The notes under the pieces: generated by a model
The model's database searches: none
What the model was told of the DNA's origin: nothing
The model's input: the letters and a program-made list of their open reading frames with translations, nothing else
Shown: piece by piece, positions 49,775-58,134 of the stretch
How positions within the stretch are numbered: the stretch's first letter is position 1
Layout of the letters: each line of letters starts with the position of its first letter
Origin: Erythrobacter aureus
Lineage (GTDB): Bacteria; Pseudomonadota; Alphaproteobacteria; Sphingomonadales; Sphingomonadaceae
NCBI RefSeq assembly: GCF_003355455.1
Contig: NZ_CP031358.1
Location: 248,001 to 312,000, forward strand
Length of the DNA stretch: 64,000 nucleotides
Reading direction: 5' to 3'
Made by a program: the position numbers and the translations under genes

Positions 49775-50812
49775 TCACGATTTTTGAGCGAATTGGTCGT
49801 CGACGATCTTCGACAGGGCTTCCTTGATTTCATCAGGACCAGCATCGGTGTCTGGCGCGATCTTGATGGTGGTCGCCGCACGACTGGTTCCAGGCGCGTA
49901 AGTCAGCATGGGCTTGCCGGAAGAACTGCTGACCTCGACGAGCTTGGCTTTGGGACTGGCCTTGGCAGTCGGCTTGGCACCAGACTTCGAGGCAGCGATC
50001 AAGCGCTTCACGACGTCGGCGGGTTTGAGGAGGTCAGCGCCCTCCCCTGACCGCTCAGCTTGTTCAGCGGAGATGACCTCGGCCTCGGCCTTCATGGCAT
50101 CCATCTTGATTTCAGCCTTTCCGGCCGATGCGATGTCGGTGGCGTGCTTCACCTTAGCGAAGCGGTAGCCGCCCAGCGCGCTGATGAAGACTTCGTCGAG
50201 TTCACCAAGGGTGATGTATCGACGCAAGTTACGATCGGACAAACCGATCCGGTTCGCCATTTTCGCAAGGTCCCCGCCATAGAACTTGGCGAGAGCCTCA
50301 GTGTAGCTGCGCGCACGCTCAACATCGGTGATGTCGGTCCGAGCTCGGTTCTCAAGATCCGAGAAGCGGAACGCCGCCTCATCATCCATCTTGGCAACGG
50401 TGATGAGATATTTGAAGTCCGGGTAATTGTTCGCGCGGAGCCAACTGATGGAGAAGTGGCGCCGAAGACCAGCAACGATCTCATACGGCTTCTCGGGATC
50501 ATCAGTCGCGCGCACTGTGGCTGCGACCCTCTGCTGCCCTTCCGACAGGATGGTGTCGATGAGGTCCTTGCAGTCCTCATAGGTGAGCGCGTCATAATCG
50601 CGGGCGTTGACGGGCGACGGCTTGCAGAGGTCGGGGTCGACCCAACGACTGGTCGAATAGACGGTATCGTCCGTTGCCTTGAGCATGCTGCTCCGGTGGA
50701 CCAGCTCGCTGCGGGTGTCGGCAGATGCCGGCGTAGATTGCTGCTCTGCAGCTTCACGAGCACGCTTTCCGATGTCGGCTCCGATGCCGCGCTTCTTGGG
50801 AGTGGTGGTCAT
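49775..50812 (-). CDS. parB: plasmid partition protein ParB
   Basis: A 345-aa ParB. It has the ParB N-terminal domain with the arginine motif GLRRHFS (about 116-122), a helix-turn-helix region (about 180-212, KMANRIGLSDRNLRRYI), and a basic Ala/Lys-rich C-terminal part. It binds the centromere parS and stimulates ParA. AAGGAACCGAAT precedes ATG 50812. It follows parA by 181 bp that hold inverted repeats. Confidence 0.93.
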   Translation of the reverse strand: MTTTPKKRGIGADIGKRAREAAEQQSTPASADTRSELVHRSSMLKATDDTVYSTSRWVDPDLCKPSPVNARDYDALTYEDCKDLIDTILSEGQQRVAATVRATDDPEKPYEIVAGLRRHFSISWLRANNYPDFKYLITVAKMDDEAAFRFSDLENRARTDITDVERARSYTEALAKFYGGDLAKMANRIGLSDRNLRRYITLGELDEVFISALGGYRFAKVKHATDIASAGKAEIKMDAMKAEAEVISAEQAERSGEGADLLKPADVVKRLIAASKSGAKPTAKASPKAKLVEVSSSSGKPMLTYAPGTSRAATTIKIAPDTDAGPDEIKEALSKIVDDQFAQKS

Positions 50813-50838
50813 ATTCGGTTCCTTCTGGTCAAGAAGCT

Positions 50839-50988
50839 CGGCAACTTGTCAAAATCGAGGCATCACTCTGAAATATCATGGTTTTTTGAGATGCCGCGAG
50901 TATCAAAGTGCACCTGCGCTTTGATAGTGCAAAGACCTAGGAAAACGCTGTATTTTCCGTACGTTACGCACGTTTTGACAAGTTGCCG
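50839..50988. repeat. 16-bp inverted repeats between parA and parB; candidate parS
   Basis: CGGCAACTTGTCAAAA (50839-50854) and its exact reverse complement (50973-50988) flank the parA-parB gap. Inside lies another inverted pair, TATCAAAG / CTTTGATA, around 50907-50933. The identical arms are too long for chance and lie just where a partition site or parB operator is expected. Which protein binds is not known. Confidence 0.6.
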
Positions 50989-50993
50989 AATCA

Positions 50994-52193
50994 TCAATCG
51001 ATTGCTGGCGTGTTGGGCCATACGGAGCGGACGAGAGCCTCGACCTCGGCGCCAAGGTCGTTGAGCTGTTTGAGGCAGCGCTTGCGAACTTGGTGGTTGG
51101 TGGTCGGCCGGGTGAGATCGTAGACGGATTGGTGGGACGACGAAGAGTTGTCGAACTCAGCCGAGGTCTTGATCTCGGTTGGCATAACGACCCCACCAAA
51201 GAGTTCGCGAGCCATATCGACGACCTGCTGCTGGGCCCACTTGTTCTCGTCGGTGCGGGTCAGCGCGATCTGGATGAAGCGATAGTCCACCCCTACCCCA
51301 CGCGATTCCATGTCTTCCATGTTTTGGCGAAGCATCGAGAAGAACGATGCGGTCGACGAGAAGTCGATCGTGTTGGGCGGCATGGGCACGAGCAAGGCGT
51401 TCGCTGCGAGGAGTGCCGACATCGAGAGCATACCGAGGGCTGGCGGCGGATCGAGGATGACGACGTCGTAGCCTTGGGCCACTTCGTTCACCTCGTCGCG
51501 AAGGGCGGTGAGAACCTTCCCGCTCTCCTCAGCGTCCAGCTTAGCCATGCGAGAGGCAAGCATGTATTCGGCATTGTAGAGGTGGAGGTTCGCCGGCACG
51601 AGGTCCAGGTTGTGATAGTGCGTCTTTCGGATGCTATCCTTGAGCGGCGAGTAGACCTCCTCGTCGCCCTTCAGGAGCGAGGGAAGCGCGGTCTGGTCGA
51701 TGTCGATATCGAGATCGGGGATGTATCCAAACATCATCGTGGCCGATGCCTGGGCGTCGACGTCAATCAGGAGCGTGCGGTATCCATGGATCGCGAAGTA
51801 CTGTGCGAGATGAACGCTAAGAGTGGTCTTGCCCACGCCGCCCTTGAAGTTCTGGACAGGGATAATGAGCGGTTCGTCGGAAGGGTGACGCCACGGGCGG
51901 GTGCCAAATACTTCGCGCATCTTGTCCAGCTGCTCGAGCGTATAGTTCTCGCGCCGGTTTTGCGCATTGCGCTTCTGCTCGGGGAGGCGCCCTTCGAGCT
52001 CCGCGGTGCGGATCGCAGAAGTGGAACGATGAACGAGGTCGGCGGCCTGTGCTGGCGTAAAGGTTGGTCCCTGGCGGGGCTGGGAGATGTTATCGTCGCG
52101 GATCGTCTCCAGGACGCTGCGCGCGAGGTTCTCTCGGCGACGGACCTGTTCGAGTGTGGTGTCCGTCGGATCGAAGTTCTGACTGGCGTTCAT
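50994..52193 (-). CDS. parA: plasmid partition ATPase ParA
   Basis: A 399-aa ParA of the larger type Ia kind: N-terminal MerR-like helix-turn-helix domain (about 45-100), deviant Walker A KGGVGKTT (117-124), DVDAQAS (144-150, A') and VVILDPPPALG in the Walker B region. It positions plasmid copies using ATP and, in this class, represses its own operon through the N-terminal domain. AAGGGGTATTCA precedes ATG 52193. Order parA-parB. Confidence 0.95.
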   Translation of the reverse strand: MNASQNFDPTDTTLEQVRRRENLARSVLETIRDDNISQPRQGPTFTPAQAADLVHRSTSAIRTAELEGRLPEQKRNAQNRRENYTLEQLDKMREVFGTRPWRHPSDEPLIIPVQNFKGGVGKTTLSVHLAQYFAIHGYRTLLIDVDAQASATMMFGYIPDLDIDIDQTALPSLLKGDEEVYSPLKDSIRKTHYHNLDLVPANLHLYNAEYMLASRMAKLDAEESGKVLTALRDEVNEVAQGYDVVILDPPPALGMLSMSALLAANALLVPMPPNTIDFSSTASFFSMLRQNMEDMESRGVGVDYRFIQIALTRTDENKWAQQQVVDMARELFGGVVMPTEIKTSAEFDNSSSSHQSVYDLTRPTTNHQVRKRCLKQLNDLGAEVEALVRSVWPNTPAID

Positions 52194-52323
52194 TGAATAC
52201 CCCTTTGTAAGGAAGGGGCGGGGCCCTCTTTCCTTCATTGACACTTTTACCTAGCTCAAAGAGCAAAATCCGCCAAGACGAAGTTCGGCTGATAGCATTA
52301 CCCTTTTCAGCAGCGCGTTGCTG

Positions 52324-52332
52324 TTTTCCACA
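52324..52332 (+). promoter_or_regulatory. DnaA box
   Basis: TTTTCCACA fits the consensus TTWTNCACA. One of two copies beside the iterons, as expected where host DnaA helps RepA open the origin. Confidence 0.6.
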
Positions 52333-52519
52333 GTGAACCGCGCCCAAAACCGTCAGGTGAGGGGAGGTGGCCGTAGGATCGCGTGTCTGGGGATGTCCGG
52401 CAGCAAGCCGGGCAGGGCTGGTTCTGACAAATCTGCTGAAAAAGGTAAGGAGCTGGCCAATCGGCCTGCTGAAAAAGGTAAGAGATGTCGTTCGAGCTAC
52501 CCGTGTCCGCGGTGCGCGG

Positions 52520-52528
52520 TTTTCCACA
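52520..52528 (+). promoter_or_regulatory. DnaA box
   Basis: A second TTTTCCACA, three bases before the iteron at 52532. Confidence 0.6.
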
Positions 52529-52740
52529 GCACTGCTGAGGAAGGTAAGATCCGCTGCTGATAAAGGTCAATCCAACTGCTGAATAAGGTAATCAGCGCTG
52601 CTGATGATGGTAAGCCATCTATCCTATATCTTCATTCCTTGATTGATCCTCGCGGGTGAGGGTTCAATATTTTGGGAAGGGGAGGGGGATGCGAGGCGAT
52701 CGTTCTGAGCAATTGAGGGCTTACCTTTTTCAGCAGTCTT

Positions 52741-52816
52741 TTGACGGTATTTCCCGAACTCCACGCCTGAATCCGTCAAGAGGCTTGCCAAATTGCGGAA
52801 CCGAGGCGCAATAATG
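52741..52816 (+). promoter_or_regulatory. repA upstream control region
   Basis: TTGACGG (52741-52747) and CCGTCAA (52773-52779) form an inverted repeat just past the inverted iteron. A possible promoter is TTGCCA followed 18 bp later by CAATAA. Binding of RepA to the inverted iteron or repeat could repress repA. Confidence 0.4.
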
Positions 52817-52856
52817 TTGCAACGAAGCCGAATCGATTCGCTGCAGGGAGGCGAAG

Positions 52857-54221
52857 GTGAGCCAAAAGTTAGAACCATCGCAACTGATGCTGCCAATGCC
52901 TCTGGGGAGAAGGCTCGTCGAGGAGTTGGAGAATAGCTCGATTGATGAGGTGAGGGCGCTTGCGACCGAAGAGGGCGGAGAGAAGGTTTTCCAGGCCGTC
53001 CACGAAGTCCTCACGCAAGACCCGTCTGCAGGCTTCCTCCATTCAGCGCTCTGCGCAATGTCGCTCCCGGTCCGCTGCCCGAAGGGCGAAGCAGAGTTCG
53101 CGCCGATAATCCGGCGAGAGGGCAACTACACGCTCATAATCCGACCCACCGAAAGAATGAGGATGGTGAACGGAGAGCTGGTCCCGACGAAGCTGGGCGT
53201 TCCGTACGGCTCGTATGCTCGTTTGGCGATGCTTTTCATCATGACGGAAGCTGTGAGGCAGAAGAGCCGAGAAGTGTATCTTGGAGACAGCTTCGCCGCG
53301 TGGCTCCGAAGGATGGGCATCACTGCAACGAATTCGGGAGGCCCGCGCGGTGCTCGAGCACTCATGCAGGAGCAGCTCGACCGTCTCATGTCCTGTGAGT
53401 GGTCTATCCGCTGGGATCAGGAAATCACGAAAGCGCAACCTTCGAAGGGGAAGGGGACTAAGAAGGGATCGGTTAAGCCGGTCACGATCTCGGCGTTCGA
53501 GGCCAGCGATATGAGGCTTGCGAACAAGTATGGCGGTGTATCGACAGAAGAAGGAGAGTTCGTCTCTCGCTTCGTGCTGTCAGAGCCCTTTTACGAGACA
53601 ATTCGAGATCATGCAGTTCCGCTAAATGAGCGGGCGTTTGCGGCTCTGAAACGATCGGCGACGCAGTTGGACCTGTACACCTACCTGGCATATCGCCTCC
53701 CGAAGATCCGAGAGGGTGAGCAGGTTCCTATAAGCTGGAAACAGCTTTGGTCTCACCTCGGCAATGACTGCAAGACTATCGGGAAATTCAGGCAGACGGT
53801 GCGTAACGCATGGGAGACTGTTTCTGGTGTGTATCCCCAGGCTCGCGGGTCGGTCGATCTATCCGGCCAGACCGTATGGCTCAGTTATGCCGACAAGCCG
53901 GTCGACAACCATCCCGTCAAACGAATGAACGGCCTTATCGAGTATATGTCAGTTCTTCCAGACCTGTCTGCTGATGAAGGTAAGCCGAAGGGTGCCAAAG
54001 GCGCGCTGGTGAAACCTGAGCTGTCGTTCCCGAGCGGGACGCTGCAGTACAATTGCCCTGAACTTTATGCGATCGCGAAGGAGCATGGCTCGGGCAACGA
54101 CGTAAACCGGATTGCAGATGCTTTCCGTAGGAAGCTCGGGGAAGAGTTGGCGGAAGTGAAGGGGGACCGGTTGGTCCGCAGGTTCACGGCATTTTGCAAG
54201 GCGTTCGACCCGCCTCGGTAA
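52857..54221 (+). CDS. repA: plasmid replication initiator RepA
   Basis: A 454-aa initiator of the plasmid RepA family typical of alphaproteobacterial plasmids: the core VPYGSYARLAMLFIMTEAV, then SREVYLGDSFAAWLRRMGI (about 118-160), followed by the second winged-helix part. It binds the iterons and opens the origin. GTG start with GGGAGGCGAAG upstream. One iteron copy lies inside the gene (53968-53984) and one just after it (54236-54252). Confidence 0.93.
   Translation: MSQKLEPSQLMLPMPLGRRLVEELENSSIDEVRALATEEGGEKVFQAVHEVLTQDPSAGFLHSALCAMSLPVRCPKGEAEFAPIIRREGNYTLIIRPTERMRMVNGELVPTKLGVPYGSYARLAMLFIMTEAVRQKSREVYLGDSFAAWLRRMGITATNSGGPRGARALMQEQLDRLMSCEWSIRWDQEITKAQPSKGKGTKKGSVKPVTISAFEASDMRLANKYGGVSTEEGEFVSRFVLSEPFYETIRDHAVPLNERAFAALKRSATQLDLYTYLAYRLPKIREGEQVPISWKQLWSHLGNDCKTIGKFRQTVRNAWETVSGVYPQARGSVDLSGQTVWLSYADKPVDNHPVKRMNGLIEYMSVLPDLSADEGKPKGAKGALVKPELSFPSGTLQYNCPELYAIAKEHGSGNDVNRIADAFRRKLGEELAEVKGDRLVRRFTAFCKAFDPPR
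53968..53984 (+). repeat. iteron copy inside repA
   Basis: CTGCTGATGAAGGTAAG, matching the iteron consensus except for two bases, within the repA reading frame. Outlying iterons can titrate RepA or couple plasmids. Confidence 0.6.
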
Positions 54222-54235
54222 AGGTAGAGCGAGCT

Positions 54236-54252
54236 CTGCTGAAGAAGGTATG
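54236..54252 (+). repeat. iteron copy after repA
   Basis: CTGCTGAAGAAGGTATG, 15 bp past the repA stop codon. Matches 15 of 17 consensus positions. Confidence 0.6.
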
Positions 54253-54318
54253 AGTGATGACGCTGCGCACACCCGAGGAAGTCTCCGCCCTGAGCGAAAA
54301 ATACCCAGAACCTAGTCT

Positions 54319-54345
54319 TCCAGAAACATCCTGAGGCGCCTACAA
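54319..54345 (+). promoter_or_regulatory. promoter with 19-bp motif copy C
   Basis: TTCCAG and TACAAT lie 17 bp apart; the 19-bp motif (54319-54337, reverse orientation, CATCCTGA core) fills the spacer start, as at 7644-7674. It would drive the repeat protein at 54377. Bases 54253-54318 show nothing else. Confidence 0.5.
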
Positions 54346-54376
54346 TTCCCAGATATTCGCATTTCTGGGGTAAATT

Positions 54377-56200
54377 ATGACGTTTGGTGGCATTCGAGCG
54401 AGCCTGAAGCTCTCAAGCAACGTGGCTCCGATCGCCTTGGGCATTGCACTGGCTGCAATGTCCTCGATGCCTGCGATGGCTCAGGATAAGCCGGTTTTCC
54501 GTATTCCGGTGGAGAAATCTTCGGGCGGATCTACCGGCACTCCAGCATATGGCTGGGTGGCGAGCGTTTCGTCGTGTTCCACGTCATGTGGCACTGGGAC
54601 GCGAACGACGACGTACCAGTGTCAGGACGTAACCGATTTCGATTTCTCGACTGGCGACTTCGGACCTCCGGAGCCGGCAGCGCAATGCACTGCGGAAGCT
54701 GGCGCTCAGCCGGCGGACGAGACCTCGTCATGCGCGGTTTACAGTGGCTGCGGCTACGATTGGGTCATCCCTCCCGAAACGGTGGTCATTGGGCCGGGCG
54801 GCCGTGAGGGCTGCGGCGAAGTTACGCGGTCTTTTGATCCGTATTGCGAGCGCAGCGACGGTACACAGTTGGCTGATGGAGATCACGGGTTCTGTTCGGG
54901 CGACATGCCCGACTATAACGATGTGGCTTCGGGTGATCCCGACGCTCTCGGCTATAACCGCACGGCGGTCGAGACAGCCTCGTGCGATGCAAGTGACCAC
55001 GAATGGGATACCGGAGCTTGGGGCGCATCGTCTTCGACGTGCTCGTCGACCGCGTTCAAGACGCGCTCGGTTCAGTGCATTCGGTCATTCGACGGTAGTT
55101 CTCAGCCTGACAGCGCTTGCGCGGGGCCGAAGCCGAACACCACGAAGGTTGAACCGGAATATAGCGGTTGCGGCTACAGCGCGGTGAATCCTGGCGCCTG
55201 GGGCGCGTGGGATGATACTTGCTCTGCAAGCGCAACGCGCACGCGCAGCTATCAGTGCGAACGCAGCGACGGAACTATCGTCGCGGGCAGTGAGTGCACT
55301 TCGCGCGGGGTCAACCTGACCGAGAGCGAAACGGCGGCGAATTATTCGTCGTGCGGCTACAGCTGGCAGTCGGGTGCGTGGGGCGCTTGGAGTTCGACTT
55401 GTTCGAGCACCGCAAATCGCACTCGCTCGGTGACTTGCCAACGTGACGATGGTGTCACGGTGGCTGATGGATCGTGCACGGCACCCAAGCCGGCGACGAG
55501 TGAAACGCAGAGCGTGTACAGCGGCTGTGCCTTTAGCTGGAACACCGGCGCATGGGGCGCGTGGAGCTCGACTTGCTCCTCGAGCGCTGTTCGCACGCGA
55601 TCTGTGACTTGTCGCCGGAGCGATGGCACAACCACGTCCGACGCAGATTGTTCGGCTTCGAAACCGGCCTCGTCGGAAGCGCAGGCCGTTTACAGCGGCT
55701 GCAGCTATACCGGCAGCTATGGAGCTTGGAGCGCATGCTCGGGTGGCACGCAAAGCCGGTCTTTGACCTCGTGCACGCGCTCGGATGGAACCAGCGTCGC
55801 GATTTCGAACTGCACGAGCAACGGCGTTCCGGCTTCGGAAAGCCAGTCGTGTGGTGGTGCGTGCGGAAGCTGGGTTATTCAAGGTCGGGATAGCGGCGGG
55901 ACGCCGATGAATTCGCGTCAATCCAGCATGAAGCCAGCTGTCGACCAGGCGATCCAGGATCAGTTGAATGGACAGTCGGCAACTTGGGCGGGGACGCAGG
56001 TTTGGGGCGGCAGCTACACCGAGGACTGGAATTATGACTGGAATGACACTGCTGCGCGGAACGAGGCGATCAAGCCGCCAGCGGACCAGTGCGTAACAGA
56101 CGGTCAGGAGTTCTATTCCTACTACGGGATCATGTCGAACACTGGTGGTAGTCGAGGCGGCTTTGCCGAAGGTGCATGGGGTAAATGCGTGTGCGATTGA
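54377..56200 (+). CDS. secreted thrombospondin-type-1-like repeat protein
   Basis: A 607-aa protein with a Sec signal peptide (cut near AMAQ, residue 36) and about six cysteine-rich repeats of 50-60 residues between 57 and 500. Each has the GAWGAWSSTCSS start, a basic TRSVTC strand and a YSGC end, resembling TSP1 repeats (W-x-x-W and C-x-x-C-x-x-G-type disulphides; CSTSCGTGTRTT in the first). The last 100 residues are different and also cysteine-containing. Likely a surface or secreted binding protein. Such repeats are typical of animal and apicomplexan adhesins; here convergent low-complexity evolution is possible. Confidence 0.85.
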   Translation: MTFGGIRASLKLSSNVAPIALGIALAAMSSMPAMAQDKPVFRIPVEKSSGGSTGTPAYGWVASVSSCSTSCGTGTRTTTYQCQDVTDFDFSTGDFGPPEPAAQCTAEAGAQPADETSSCAVYSGCGYDWVIPPETVVIGPGGREGCGEVTRSFDPYCERSDGTQLADGDHGFCSGDMPDYNDVASGDPDALGYNRTAVETASCDASDHEWDTGAWGASSSTCSSTAFKTRSVQCIRSFDGSSQPDSACAGPKPNTTKVEPEYSGCGYSAVNPGAWGAWDDTCSASATRTRSYQCERSDGTIVAGSECTSRGVNLTESETAANYSSCGYSWQSGAWGAWSSTCSSTANRTRSVTCQRDDGVTVADGSCTAPKPATSETQSVYSGCAFSWNTGAWGAWSSTCSSSAVRTRSVTCRRSDGTTTSDADCSASKPASSEAQAVYSGCSYTGSYGAWSACSGGTQSRSLTSCTRSDGTSVAISNCTSNGVPASESQSCGGACGSWVIQGRDSGGTPMNSRQSSMKPAVDQAIQDQLNGQSATWAGTQVWGGSYTEDWNYDWNDTAARNEAIKPPADQCVTDGQEFYSYYGIMSNTGGSRGGFAEGAWGKCVCD

Positions 56201-56218
56201 TCGCGTGCGTGATTGCCC

Positions 56219-56308
56219 ATGGAGGACGATACGATCGTAGAAAGGCTGATTGACGGGCTCTTGGTCATCGCGATTTTCGCGGTGCAGGCGGTATCAGCTC
56301 TCTGGTGA
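56219..56308 (+). CDS. possible 29-aa membrane peptide
   Basis: A 29-codon frame after the repeat protein: acidic start (MEDDTIVERL) and a hydrophobic helix to the end. No Shine-Dalgarno is visible, so this is weakly supported, though the build resembles the other tiny membrane peptides in the window. Confidence 0.35.
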   Translation: MEDDTIVERLIDGLLVIAIFAVQAVSALW

Positions 56309-56315
56309 ATCGGCT

Positions 56316-56332
56316 CTGCTGAAAAAGGTAAG
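56316..56332 (+). repeat. perfect iteron copy 3.7 kb from the origin
   Basis: CTGCTGAAAAAGGTAAG, identical to the consensus, placed directly before the terminator at 56332 and far from the origin cluster. Confidence 0.65.
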
Positions 56333-56360
56333 GGCGGCGGAAGCGATGCTTCTGCCGCCC
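56332..56360. terminator. strong terminator after the repeat protein
   Basis: A 13-bp stem (GGGCGGCGGAAGC / GCTTCTGCCGCCC, one G-U) with a GAT loop followed by TTTCT. Ends the plus-strand unit from 54377; convergent with the minus-strand gene at 56380. Confidence 0.85.
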
Positions 56361-56379
56361 TTTCTGATCGAGCGATGGA

Positions 56380-56895
56380 TTATCCTACGCGCCGACGTTT
56401 CCGGGTCGCGGCATCGCGCTGCCAAGGTTTCGAGAACTTGCGCCCAAATTTGGACCGGGCGGCAGCTCGAGCCCGTTCCGGGCTGATGCTCGCGAGGTCG
56501 GGCGTGCGATGCTTCTCGATGAGAAGAAGCAGATTGCACCGCGGGAGGTCGAAGCGGCCGATCTGGAGGTCTTTCTGGTCGATCGACATCTCGTCGGACA
56601 TCCAGATGTAGGTGAGGTTTCGTGCCTTGCTCTTGGACCAGTCGTTCTCGCGCATAGCGTTGTCCCAGATGCGCTCAAGAGCAGCGTGGGCTTCCTGCCG
56701 GGCGCGGCGGAGTTCGGGATTGGCGAGAGGGCCGATAGGCTCCCATGTTCCGTCCGTGCAGACAGCCCAGGCGTCGCACGCGCGGCAGACATGGTAGTGC
56801 TTGTTGATGAGCTCTGAGCGGGAAGGGTGAAGCTCGCGCCCGGTCATCCGAAGCGTAAGCGACGAGCAATATGGACAGGTGATGTTTCCGGTCAT
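56380..56895 (-). CDS. DUF3268-type zinc-finger protein
   Basis: A 171-aa protein whose N-terminal half follows DUF3268: CPYC (7-10) and CRAC (37-40) zinc ligands, then WEPIGPLANPELRRARQEAH, then a W and a helix to the YIWMSDEM region. The C-terminal 40 residues are basic. ATG 56895 has GGGGG eight bases or so upstream. Role of the family is not known; nucleic-acid binding is plausible. Confidence 0.8.
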   Translation of the reverse strand: MTGNITCPYCSSLTLRMTGRELHPSRSELINKHYHVCRACDAWAVCTDGTWEPIGPLANPELRRARQEAHAALERIWDNAMRENDWSKSKARNLTYIWMSDEMSIDQKDLQIGRFDLPRCNLLLLIEKHRTPDLASISPERARAAARSKFGRKFSKPWQRDAATRKRRRVG

Positions 56896-56933
56896 CGTAC
56901 AGCCCCCTGAACTGATGGCGCCCCCTGGCGCAG

Positions 56934-57590
56934 CTATGCGGCGAATAATTCGGTCTGGACGGGCGGAAAGAGCTCGTCCTGGTATTCCGATGAAGGTTCT
57001 TCTTTGGCCGGCTTCGGCTCGATGAGCATGGCGGTATGGCCGTCGAGGATGCCAACGGCGCAGGCACGCCAGAGAAGCGTGTCTACGGTGTTGATGCGAT
57101 AGCCTGTGGCGTTGGAGATGTGCTCGCACAGGTCGTGCGCGGTGGTGGCGTGACGGTCGGCAAGACGGTTGAGATGAACGTCAGGCTTCGCGCAATCGAC
57201 GCCGAAGTTCTTCGCGAGGTGGTAGCAGGTGATGCCACCGATCCACGGTAGATTCCGGCAGTATTCGAGCTTGTCGTAGGAGATATGGTAGGCGTCGTAG
57301 AGTTCGACGCGCTCGGCCCAGATCTTGTCGATCGCTGCGGACTTGCCCTTGTGACCGAAGACGGTGCCTGCGGAATCGCCGGCTTCGAGCGCCTGCATGC
57401 ATTTCAGGAAGATCGTCTGGGCGATCGTATGCTTCATTCCGGAATTGCAGATGACGAAGATCGCTTCGCGGGCGAAGGCATCAGGATGCATCGGCGCGCG
57501 GCAGTTCTCTGCCCATTCGATGTCGCCCTTGGCATAACCCTTCTCGTCCAGGCGGCGAACTATTTCGCCGAACAGGGATAAGTCTTTCAT
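56934..57590 (-). CDS. HhH-GPD-like DNA glycosylase-type protein
   Basis: A 218-aa protein with a helix-hairpin-helix at about 113-128 (NLPWIGGITCYHLAKN), then KPDVHLNRLADR with Asp137 in the place of the catalytic aspartate of HhH-GPD glycosylases. The usual lysine nucleophile is not obvious, and no iron-sulphur cysteine cluster is seen. It may repair or modify bases. ATG 57590 is chosen; one at 57611 is possible. Confidence 0.7.
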   Translation of the reverse strand: MKDLSLFGEIVRRLDEKGYAKGDIEWAENCRAPMHPDAFAREAIFVICNSGMKHTIAQTIFLKCMQALEAGDSAGTVFGHKGKSAAIDKIWAERVELYDAYHISYDKLEYCRNLPWIGGITCYHLAKNFGVDCAKPDVHLNRLADRHATTAHDLCEHISNATGYRINTVDTLLWRACAVGILDGHTAMLIEPKPAKEEPSSEYQDELFPPVQTELFAA

Positions 57591-57646
57591 GAGAGGGCCG
57601 CCGGGTTCCATTCGCAGGATATTACCAGCGAATGTCAAGAGCGTCA

Positions 57647-58105
57647 TCAAGAACTTTCTGGATGTGCCGTGGGTTCTTCCAGAATTGGGTCGCAATCCAT
57701 CGGCGCCAGCTCTTTCAAGAGATCCAGAACGCCGTTGTAGACCTCGTCGTCTTTCTTGATGTTGGAGCTCTTGGTGGACCAGCGCTTGCCGTTGATCTGG
57801 ACGACGAGGCGTCCCTCGCTTGTCTCATGCCACCATCGCTGGCCGTGCGGCCGCTGGGTGAAGATGTGGAAGTAGGATGCTTCCTGCAGCTCGATATTGA
57901 TCTCGCAGAGCGCCATGCTGTCGAACTGGCGCGCGTGAGGGGGTATCAAGGCATCAAAACGGGCCTGATATTCGCGCAGGCGGTCTTCAGCGCCCTTGTA
58001 CGGGCTCATCATGGCGACGTTGCCCTTGATGCGCATGGCCTCCATCATCATGAGCAAGTCCGCGAGGGGAAACTCCATGGAGTGCATGTTGCGGCCGTTG
58101 CTCAT
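57647..58105 (-). CDS. hypothetical protein
   Basis: A 152-aa soluble protein with a methionine-rich helix (about 17-35). No domain recognised. ATG 58105 is preceded by AGGCAATCCTC. Same strand as its neighbours with short gaps (29 bp to the zinc-ribbon gene). Confidence 0.7.
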   Translation of the reverse strand: MSNGRNMHSMEFPLADLLMMMEAMRIKGNVAMMSPYKGAEDRLREYQARFDALIPPHARQFDSMALCEINIELQEASYFHIFTQRPHGQRWWHETSEGRLVVQINGKRWSTKSSNIKKDDEVYNGVLDLLKELAPMDCDPILEEPTAHPESS

Positions 58106-58134
58106 GAGGATTGCCTGGTATCTGAGCTGAGGGA

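Larger units (their letters stand above)
52298..52736. other. oriV: iteron replication origin
   Basis: Six 17-bp iterons of consensus CTGCTGAAAAAGGTAAG start at 52433, 52466, 52532, 52554, 52576 and 52598; all intervals are multiples of 11 bp (33, 66, 22, 22, 22), so RepA would sit on one face of the helix. Inverted copies are at 52298-52313 (degenerate) and 52720-52736. Two DnaA-box matches and an AT-rich stretch (about 52616-52680) complete the origin. Lies between divergent parA and repA. Confidence 0.88.

Noticed and set aside
52433..52614. Regular short repeats that could be taken for a CRISPR array.
   Set aside because: Units are 17 bp at 22-33 bp spacing with no unique spacers of 30 bp and no cas genes; they sit beside repA with DnaA boxes, so they are iterons.
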